Assembly: GCA_008802785.1 (NCBI GenBank)
Contig: VUYT01000001.1
Span: 372,001 to 436,000, forward strand
Direction: 5' to 3'
Source of the DNA: Symmetrospora coprosmae
Lineage: Eukaryota; Basidiomycota; Cystobasidiomycetes; Symmetrosporaceae
Length of the DNA stretch: 64,000 nt
In this document: piece after piece, positions 56,483 to 64,000 of the stretch
How the letters are laid out: each line of letters begins with the position of its first letter
How positions within the stretch are numbered: position 1 is the stretch's first letter
Translations under genes and position numbers: made by a program
Notes under the pieces: model-generated
What the model was told of the DNA's origin: nothing
Database searches by the model: none
The model's input: the letters and a program-made list of their open reading frames with translations, nothing else

Positions 56483-59400
56483 CTACTGCAAAAGAGTGCG
56501 CAGATCCTCCTTGCGCTGCTGGGCGAGCTCGGCTTTCGAGAGTGTCTGCGAGAGCGACATACTGGCCAGCTTCTGCTTGCGCTCCTGGATCTCGAGCATG
56601 TTGGCCTCGACGCTCTTCTCCACAATGAGTCGCACGCACTTCACGGGCCTTGTCTGACCCAGTCGGTGCACCCGATCGATGGCCTCTGCAGACATGATCA
56701 CCCTATCAGCCGACGAACGGAAGTGGCGCAGATGCTCTTGGACTCACGATGTTCTACAGCTGGATTGTAGCTGGGTTCCGTGACGTAAACGCGACTGGCA
56801 TGAGTGAGGTTGAGGCTGGAGTGCAAGCAGGCTTAATCAGGATCGGGCTGATGGCGCTTGGGCACGATGTCACTCACCCTACGCCTCCAGCTCGAAGCGA
56901 GATGAGGAGTACCTCGCACTTGAGATCCGACTTGAAGGTCGCCAAGGCGCGCGTACGCTCTACTCGATTCATGCCTCCGTCGAGTCTCGCGTACTTGATC
57001 TTGGCTTCCTGCAGAGCGTCTTCGATTCTGAGGAAGTGGCGACGTGGCTTTTAGCACGCCCCCCTCTCTCGTAGCTGCAGAGCACTGAAATATCACTCAC
57101 CTATCGAGGAAGCTGGTCCATTGCGAAAAGACAACCGTCTTTGTGGCTTCTCTCGGCTTTGGCCTGAACTCCTCGTCCGGCTCGCATGCCACCAGATCAG
57201 CGGCGTCGCCAGCGTAGTTGACTGAAGCTGGGTTGTTCTGCGAAAGGAGGAAAAGGTCGCGAACCAGCTCTCGGATTTTGGTGCTGTGCTCGACAATGCT
57301 GTTCTGCTTATTCTTGCCCTTGCGAGATCTGGTGGGCTCGTCGGTGACTCCCGCATCCGTTGTGTCGATGTCCGTAGCGCAGACCTGGATAGCGTCGATA
57401 ACGGGCGACATCTCTTCTCGACAGATGGAACAGGTAGCGCGGTCGGCAGCAGTGATGGCGTCGGGGTAGTTGACCGCGACATTCTTCTGAAAGCAGGGAA
57501 GGCAGAAGAGATGCTGACAGCGAGTGAGGACTGGTAATGGCGCTGAAGGGTTGACACCGCTTGCGCAGCCGGTCCCTGCAATACCGTTGTCATCAGACTC
57601 GGCTCTGGCTTTCCCTGTGCCTTTCCGTGCTGCAGGAAGCGCTTTGCGCGGGCGCTTGCGGCCCACTGCAGGCTTGACATCCTCCTCCATGTCATCCTGA
57701 GCAGCATTCAACCCGGATGAGGCAAGCTCTACGTCGCACTCGGCACACTGTGCCGCACCCGTGTCCCGCATCAGGGCGAGCAGGCGCAGAGCGCGTGGCC
57801 TCGAGATGCCGTACTTCTTGATGGCAAAGACGACATCGCCGCCTCCTTCGTCATCGTCCGCAGCCGCCCGGTCCTCGCTATCTCTGACCAGAGCCATGTG
57901 AACGCAAATCTGGCGCAACCGCAAAATCTCCTGCAGGACATTGCAGTAGTTCTTGAATAGAGAATCGGTCTTTTCGAGTTGCTCGAAGTTGTGCTTGTAG
58001 CGGCTGTGATGGGCAGAGTAAAATGCCTTCTCCTGGTCATCCAGCTTGAGGTAACGCACTTCTTCCTTCTTGGGCGGAATGGAAAGGATCGGCTTGCCCT
58101 GCTTGTCTGTGCTTTGCTTGGTGCGGCGTAGAGCCAGATGCCGCATGAGCAGCTGGAGCCGGGACACGCCGAGAGGGTCGCCAAGCTTGGCAGGTGTCCC
58201 GATATATGTCGACCAGATCCCCTTGTCCGTGAAAGGCTCGAGTTTGAGGAAGCGCATGAGCGAAAAGAGATCGTTCAGCGAGTTCTGAAGTGGCGTACCC
58301 GTCAGGCAGACGCGGCGCTCGGCGGCCAGTTCGCATGCTGCATGAGCCTGCAGCGTAGTGTGTTCTTTGATTTGGCTATGCAACGAGCGAGGAACAGTCA
58401 GTCGTGCGACGTGACTCTTGTTAGAACGCGAGCAGCAACGTGGCACCCACTGAGCTTCGTCCAGCACAATTCGGAACCACTCGATGCGCTGTAGAGGGCT
58501 GATGGCGTCTCCTTCAATCTTTTTCCGTTTTCTCTTGCCCTTCCTCTTTATTGGCTGTCCTGCCGCGTCAACCTCCTCGATTCCGCCGTCACTCGACTCG
58601 GTTCCTTCCTCATCCTGCTGCTCCTTCCTCTGCTGCTTCGAGTACTCCGAGCCTAACGTAGAGAAGGTTGTGATGACGACATCATACGATGCGAGCCTGT
58701 CGAGATTGGTATCCCGATCTGGTCCGTGGTAAATGTACACCGATAGGCCTGACGCCGTATTGGGAGTCGAGGCGCCGCTGGCTGAGCAGCCCTCATGCTC
58801 TGTATCGTCGTCATCGCTGCCGGAGCTTGCTGCTTTGGTTTTCGGCGCGCGCTTCTTCTCCTTCTTCGGTCCGCAATGTGCAGGTTTGGACAAGAGGCCA
58901 ATGTGCTCCTCGATCTGTGCTTCCCAGTTGACGACGGTTGAGAGTGGGCAGACAATAAGAGTACCCCTACTGCGGCGAACGAGTCTGTCGAGCCGTGCGA
59001 CTTCGTGTTCTTCTCGCTTCTTCTGCGTCTTGGTCTCCTTCCTGGGCTTGCCTTTCTTCGCTCCATTCGCCAGATTCGTGTTGTTCGTCACGCCGGGAAT
59101 GGCGCTCTGGAATTGGGCCTGTTGCACTGTCGACTGGCCCGCCTTGTTCCCACTAGGGTGAGCTGCAAGAGCATCGAAACTGCCCGTGATGTTTCGCTCC
59201 TTGGTCACGGGCTGTCCCGCAAACACGGCTGCCTCGTCCAAAGTGGACGCGACCAAGGAGATGATCACGATCGTCTTACCCAGGCCCATGTCATCAGCCA
59301 AGATTGCGCCTCTGCACTGTGGTGGCGGCCTGCTTGAGCCAATCTCGACCTCGGTGATGACGTTGTGCCACCCGACAAACTTGCCATATGCATCCCGCGC

Positions 59401-61608
59401 TGGCCGCCAGAATGAGATCATCTGGTCCTCCTCGTCTCGAGAGCCATTGACGCCTGCACCCGGCGCGTTTGCCGTTCTCCTCGATTGCAAAGTATCTGTC
59501 GTGCGTAGCTTCTCCCGGTCAATGAGGAAAGCCAAAGCCTGCTTCTGATGCGGGTAGAGCTTGGTCTGCACCATGGGATTGGGCTCAATCTCTCCCAAAT
59601 CTGCTCCGCTCGCAATGTTCTTGAACATCTCCTCTACCTGTTCCCGCTTCACCTCTACGCTCTTGCTCGCGAGCGAGTTGGCCATCGAGAAGCGGCCTTG
59701 TTGGTATCCTCCGCCAGTATGTCCGGACAAGCCCGCTAGCACTTGCTGTCGGCGTCGATCAGCTTCGCGGTTGTGAGACAGGCATGTGCTGTGTGGGTTG
59801 TGGTAGCGGAACCCATTGTGCATAGCGGGGTCGTAGGATAGCGGATGTTCGAGGTAGACCGCAGCCTTCTCGAGGGCGGAGGCGACGTGCGGCATGATGT
59901 GGGGGTGGCAGAAGAGAAGCATGCTCATCGAGAGCATGATGGGCTGCATTTGAGGCGAGGTGGAATGATCAGCTCTCTGGGTATGGATAGGAGCCTAGCC
60001 AAGACGATATGTACGCACCGAACGGTCCGGCGTGCGCATCACCCATCCTTCGATCCAGATGCCCAGTCCGCGCTGGTTATCGCGCGTCATCATCGGCCCG
60101 AGCACGTTCGCAAGGCGATGCTCCATGACGCCAAAGTTGGTCTTGGTCTGTCCGCCATAGAGCTTGATGGTCTCGTCGCGGCGACCAGAGCTATTCTGAC
60201 GAGACTGCATCCTCAGCATGAGGATCGGGATGGGAGCCACAACCTGGCCCGGTTGGTGATCGGGACCGAGCTGCAGCTCGCTGTTCGGGTAGAGTATGAG
60301 GGCAACTCCCGTGAGCTGCCCGATGCATAGCGGTGCACTCTGTTCTGTTGGCTTCTCTCCAACAATCTTCAGGTCGTCATCATCCGACGCTTCCGCGGCC
60401 GCCTTGCGACTTGGCCGCATCTGCTCCTTCTGCATGACGACGTCGTCCCCGCCGGAAGACTGCCCGTCGCCGTCACCATCCCCGTCCTCCGTGAGGTCGA
60501 TGACTGCGCCTCGGCCTTTCTGCGCTGCTTGCGCAGGGCGAGCTGAAGGCGGACATGCATTGTTACCGGGTTGTCTGTGTTCATAGCCGAAGGCGCTCGC
60601 TGAGGTGGGTGTCGGTATAGGCCTGGGCGCGATGGGTTGCACGCTGGGTACAGGCGAGTGCATGTTCCACGGAATCCCTCTCGATGTCGACGACGAGGCT
60701 TGCGCACCCTTGTGCTGCAAGCCAGCGGCAGAAGCGGCGTACTGCGAGTTCATCTGACTGAACGAGTTGGGCAGGCCACTTCCATAAGGGCTCGCGCTGG
60801 AACCCGGGGAGGCGGTACCAGAGTAGGGAGCATAAGGAGATCTGGCTTGGTGGGAGGAGCCAGGCTGCGGCAGGTTGTACAGGTTGGGCCTCATCGGTTG
60901 GCCGAAGCCAAGAGATCCGGGCTGCGGCAGAGCAAAGCTCGGGCTCTTCTCACCGCCTGGATACTTTGGGAAGGGCTGCGGTACGGGCTTCTGCAGAGCT
61001 GACGACGCAGAGCTTGAGTCGGCGTAGCTGCTGAACCCGAGAGCGGAGTCGTGTCGGCTAGTACCCGTTCCGATGGATCCGTTCGAGCCGCCACTTCCGC
61101 TTTCCGCTGGCACTGACTGCCCACCCTGCGAGTGTGAGCGTGGCTGAGCATTGTAGTTGGCATTCAGATTGAGCGGTGCAGGTGGTGCAGCTCGCGTCGT
61201 GCCATTGCTGCCATCTGTTGCGGAGTGTCCGCCACCCTTTTGCTGGTGCTGGTGCTGCTGCTGCATGTATGACGGCTGCTGCTTCCGCTCGCTCGAATAC
61301 TCTGCCGCCCCGCTGGATCCGTGTAGGCCAGTGGCAGCTGGACCGCTCTGCCCTACGACAATGATGTCGTCCTCTTCGCTGCTGTCGTTGCTCCCATTGC
61401 CTGCTCTGCTGTTGCTATTGCTGCTGCTGCTGCTGCCAGCTCCTCCGTCCCCGCGAGCGCCGTTCCGTGCTGCAGTCTTCTGCACAGCGGCGGCCACATT
61501 GCCTCCACCCTCCTGCTCATCGTCCACATCCACGCCCCTCTTGATAGTGGCAGCCACTGCTGGTCTAGGCTGCGCCTCTTCCTCCTCGAATCCCTCGGCG
61601 AACTCCAT
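56483..61608 (-). CDS. RING-containing SNF2-family ATPase (RAD5/RAD16/ULS1-like)
   Basis: DNA-dependent ATPase with a RING finger between helicase lobes, the layout of RAD5, RAD16, ULS1 and HLTF. The start (61608) opens MEFAEGFEEEEAQPRPAV, and about 450 disordered residues follow. A domain with QLTGVALILYPNSELQLGP and KTNFGVMEHRLANVLGP precedes LYPHQKQALAFLIDRE. Motif I is ADDMGLGKT, Ia GTLIVCPLSTVVNWEAQI. Motif II is DEAH, assembled across an intron at 58376-58450; motif III is LTGTPLQNSLNDLFSL. The RING has RCQHLFCLPC and ATCSICREEM. The second lobe has VVFSQWTSFLDR, KIKYARLDGGMNR, LLISLRAGGVG and DRVHRLGQTRPVKC. At least eight exons. A role in DNA repair or turnover of SUMO-modified proteins is likely; the exact orthologue is unclear. 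Confidence 0.88.
58376..58450 (-). other. 75-nt in-frame intron inside the DEAH box
   Basis: Donor GTGGGT at 58450 and acceptor CATAG at 58376 split the His codon of DEAH (CA|C). The intron is 25 codons long and has no stop in frame. If retained, motif II would read DEAQ followed by an insert. Confidence 0.75.
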
Positions 61609-61989
61609 CGTCGCGGGTCTCTCTTGCCTGTGCGCGCTCGCTCGCTCGCTGCCCGCGGTGGCTCTAGGATAGTCTGCTGCGTCCAAGCAGATTGAGCAAT
61701 GTCATGGCTGGCTAGGTGGCTCCCCGTTCCAGTGTCGTTGCCTCGTTGTGATGCTGCGGAAAGGGCCTATATGAGAGATGAGGTCAGGCTACACGAGTGC
61801 GTGCACGGGCCCCTCTTACTCGGTGTCGGGGATGAGTCAGCTGGGAGCATGCATGCACCCGAGAGCAGCACCTCGGCCTCGGATATCACGGATGCCGACG
61901 CGTTGCAGGGCTACAGTAAGGTTGCAGTGCGGGAGGATACGCATACAACAGGCCGAGCACTTCCAACTGCTAAAGGCTACACTTGATCT
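61609..61989. promoter_or_regulatory. Promoter region of the SNF2-family gene
   Basis: 380 bp between two minus-strand genes. The reading frame of the SNF2 gene stays open for some 75 bp upstream of the chosen ATG but offers no other ATG. No motif recognised. Confidence 0.4.
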
Positions 61990-62703
61990 TTAGCGGAGAA
62001 GCACGAACAGACTGCCTACCAAGAGGGATAAGAAGAGCAGAGGCAACGAACTGATGACCTGCTGTGAGCTGCTGGCGCCTCCAGCATTGGCAAAGCCCTC
62101 CTGCCTAACCCAGAGAACATACATTGTCTGCTGGACCTTCTTGAAGGTAGTGGTCTTGCAATCTGGCCGAGGTTGAACGGTGAAGCAATGGTCAGCGGTC
62201 AGCGCATGATCCCGGTACAGGCAGATGCGATCAAACCTACTCTCGGTAGTGAAGACGCGCTTCTTCTTGCTGGTGATAACTGTCCGTCGAGCTTTTGGAT
62301 ACTCGTCGCACTTTCTGGTCAGGGTCTTGCTTGCGCCTCGGAAGGACTTGATGCTCGTGTAGGGTCCACAGCCATCGCAAAGACTGTCCTCGCGGCGATG
62401 AAGCTCGTGCACCACATCGCCTCCCTCTTCCGCGCTAATGTCTTCACTTCGTTTTATATCAAGTGGCACGGCTGCGGAGGCACCCGCAGCGGGACTGTCG
62501 AGTGATGGCAGGGGACTGAGAAGTCCGAGAGCTGTAGGCGCAGGCAGACTGTTGCGCAAAGAGTGACCGGGACTGGCCGTTGGCGTTGCGGACGCGCTGA
62601 TTGGCGATTCCTGCGCATCTGCAGTCGCCAGAGGCGATGCCAGGCTGGAAGCGTTGGCAAGGGCGGCGGCTAGGACCGAGAGCGCCGGTCGACGAGTGCG
62701 CAT
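61990..62703 (-). CDS. Putative GPI-anchored cysteine-containing surface protein
   Basis: Single-exon gene, 237 residues. I do not recognise a family. The N-terminus MRTRRPALSVLAAALANASS followed by ASPLATADA looks like a secretion signal. A Ser/Ala/Pro-rich segment follows, then DIKRSEDISAEE with a KR that could be a Kex2 site. The folded part has six cysteines (in SLCDGCGP, RKCDEYP, RICLYRDH, DHCFTVQ and DCKTTT) and is Arg/Lys-rich. The C-terminus SSLPLLFLSLLVGSLFVLLR is hydrophobic and preceded by small residues (FANAGGASSS), as for a GPI attachment site; a single-pass membrane anchor is the alternative. It would sit at the cell wall or surface. Confidence 0.65.
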   Translation of the reverse strand: MRTRRPALSVLAAALANASSLASPLATADAQESPISASATPTASPGHSLRNSLPAPTALGLLSPLPSLDSPAAGASAAVPLDIKRSEDISAEEGGDVVHELHRREDSLCDGCGPYTSIKSFRGASKTLTRKCDEYPKARRTVITSKKKRVFTTESRFDRICLYRDHALTADHCFTVQPRPDCKTTTFKKVQQTMYVLWVRQEGFANAGGASSSQQVISSLPLLFLSLLVGSLFVLLR

Positions 62704-63027
62704 CTCGCCTCTGGCACACGCTCAAATGACAGCGTATCAGGCTACTTTTCGGCGCAGTGCGCCACTTCGATAAAGCAAGTGTGGAGCTGCGCTGGGAGTG
62801 CTGGATCTCGGTAAGTCGAAAAGAAAGATGCGTTCGGCAGGAGGCGGCAATGCCCAGGGCTGTGGCCAAGTTTCGTGGCTTGCCCTCGCGGACGGGCACC
62901 CTCAAGCGAGCCTGTCGAAGTTGTCGGACGTCGTGAGACCTTGTCTGACGCATTTGGCACCGCCCTCGCCGCCCGGCCTGCCTTGTGGCGGAGGGCAGGC
63001 CGCTGTCATCATCGCCTGATCATGACA
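62704..63027. other. Intergenic region
   Basis: Between two minus-strand genes; presumed promoter of the surface-protein gene. No coding signal seen. Confidence 0.4.
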
Positions 63028-64000
63028 TCAGGCATTGAAAGGGTAGGGCGTGACGTGATAGTCGACGTCCTGCGGCTGGCTCTCGAGGTGTGACTGTCCC
63101 GAATCATCCGAGTCGTTGCCATCCTTCTGCGCTCCGCCGTTCTTGCCTTTGCCCTTGCCTTTCTTGCCCCGCCGGCGACTGCTTCGATGCAGGTCCTTCA
63201 ACGTACCGCGGAAGCTGTGCCGCTGGCTTCGGAGTCGGGACCGGAATCTGTCGATGAGCGAGTCGTCGGTTGGAGCTGCTCCGCGCGCAGCGCCGGTCGA
63301 TGGCGACTTGGCTGCAGCGTCCTCGCCACTGCACATTTCGATCCCCTTGAGCAAGTCCGCAAGGAAGACCTGGTTCCGCATCACCGAGGGAGGCTGACGC
63401 GCAGGGCTGGCTGGCGACTTTGAGTCGGGAGTATGCGGCGAGGCTAGCGCAAGGGCCGTCTTATGAGAGCTGTGCAAGTGCGTCCCGATGGTACCCAAGG
63501 TGAAGGGCAGCGATAGGTACGGCTTTGGAAAAGCGAGAACTAGGTGCGTAGAGCTGGCTTGCGTCTGTGCCTGCTGCCATGGCAGCGTGCTCTGCACATA
63601 CTTGGTTGGCCTGTCGCTTAGCGGCTTGCGCGAGAGCGCCACGCCGCGTGTAGAGGCTTCGACCTCCTGATCCTGCCGCATCCTAGACGCAGCCACGCCG
63701 CTGACTTCCGACCCGGGCGGCGCTGCGCCCGTGGCAGACCGCTTTGCTATATCACCGAGTAAGTGGATCTGCAGCCGGACCAGGGTGGATGGCGGCCGGA
63801 GTGTCTTGACAAATTCCAGAATGAGAGACACCTTGAGCGAGCCGTGCGTGGGCGCCTGGTCTCCGACAGACCCCGTGATCATCGCATTTCCATGCCACAT
63901 CACGTACGCAAGCAGCTCGCGCCAGGTATGGCTCTCGATGCAGAAGGTGCGGTAGTCTCCACCGCCTTCCTCGGTGACAGATCCTTGTTGCGGATCGTAC
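63028..64000 (-). CDS. C-terminal part of an unidentified protein (cut by window end)
   Basis: The frame is open from the right edge to a TGA at 63028-63030, about 323 codons with no intron needed. I do not recognise it. The visible start reads YDPQQGSVTEEGGGDYRTFC and ESHTWRELLAYVMWHGNAM, followed by HGSLKVSLILEFVKTLRPPS and RLQIHLLGDIAKRS. These look like a folded, mixed helix/strand region. A Ser/Ala-rich spacer, a hydrophobic piece HLVLAFPKPYLSLPFTLG, a helix RNQVFLADLLKGIEM, then a very basic segment (RSRLRSQRHSFRG, RRRGKKGKGKGKNGG) and an acidic tail follow. The basic run could bind nucleic acid or serve as a nuclear signal. The N-terminus is outside the window, so no function is offered. 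Confidence 0.6.
   Translation of the reverse strand, partial: YDPQQGSVTEEGGGDYRTFCIESHTWRELLAYVMWHGNAMITGSVGDQAPTHGSLKVSLILEFVKTLRPPSTLVRLQIHLLGDIAKRSATGAAPPGSEVSGVAASRMRQDQEVEASTRGVALSRKPLSDRPTKYVQSTLPWQQAQTQASSTHLVLAFPKPYLSLPFTLGTIGTHLHSSHKTALALASPHTPDSKSPASPARQPPSVMRNQVFLADLLKGIEMCSGEDAAAKSPSTGAARGAAPTDDSLIDRFRSRLRSQRHSFRGTLKDLHRSSRRRGKKGKGKGKNGGAQKDGNDSDDSGQSHLESQPQDVDYHVTPYPFNA

Noticed and set aside
58376-58450. Variant DEAQ Walker B motif in the SNF2 protein
   Set aside because: The Gln comes from reading into an intron. Correct splicing gives DEAH. The intron itself is kept as a finding.
1-64000. Transposons, LTR elements or other virus-derived remnants
   Set aside because: Looked for reverse transcriptase, integrase, transposase and capsid strings and for long terminal repeats; none were seen.

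Overview
The window is nuclear DNA of a filamentous or yeast-like fungus, almost certainly a basidiomycete. Genes are densely packed and split by many GT-AG introns of about 45-80 nt, codon third positions are GC-rich, and one gene belongs to the DUF6534 membrane family typical of basidiomycetes. Gene content would suit Ustilaginomycotina, but that placement is inference. I find 26 protein genes (one cut by the right edge). I see no tRNA or rRNA, no CRISPR, and no transposon or virus-derived element.

Left part, 0-7.7 kb, minus strand: a SigF-like NTF2 protein, a tandem pair of nearly identical short-chain dehydrogenases of the acetoin/diacetyl reductase type, and a DUF6534 seven-helix membrane protein. 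From 8.6 to 16.4 kb, plus strand: the meiotic recombination factor MND1, the origin recognition subunit ORC4, and a large disordered protein of unknown function. At 16.7-22.1 kb a sugar transporter and a GH78 alpha-L-rhamnosidase without a signal peptide are divergently transcribed.

The middle, 22.4-47.9 kb, is housekeeping: clathrin light chain, lipoate-protein ligase, a USP36/42-like deubiquitinase, a conserved fungal protein of unknown role, the CobW-type zinc chaperone ZNG1, a STYX-like dual-specificity phosphatase that keeps the catalytic cysteine, VPS41, a large protein with an internal ubiquitin domain, nuclear cap-binding protein CBP80 with a glycine/arginine-rich head, and IMP dehydrogenase.

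From 48.1 to 56.0 kb lies what reads as an L-rhamnose catabolic cluster: L-rhamnonate dehydratase (LRA3), a small cupin protein, a Zn2Cys6 regulator, and L-rhamnose 1-dehydrogenase (LRA1), arranged as two divergent pairs. With the transporter and rhamnosidase about 26 kb away, the window could encode uptake of rhamnosides, intracellular release of rhamnose, its oxidation, and dehydration of rhamnonate. The lactonase and aldolase steps are not seen here. The right end, 56.5-64 kb, has a RING-containing SNF2/RAD5-type ATPase whose DEAH box is assembled by splicing, a putative GPI-anchored cysteine-containing surface protein, and the C-terminal part of an unidentified protein.

Exon joins were worked out by eye from splice sites, reading frame and family patterns. 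Gene ends are usually firm; some internal joins and start codons are not, and these are flagged.
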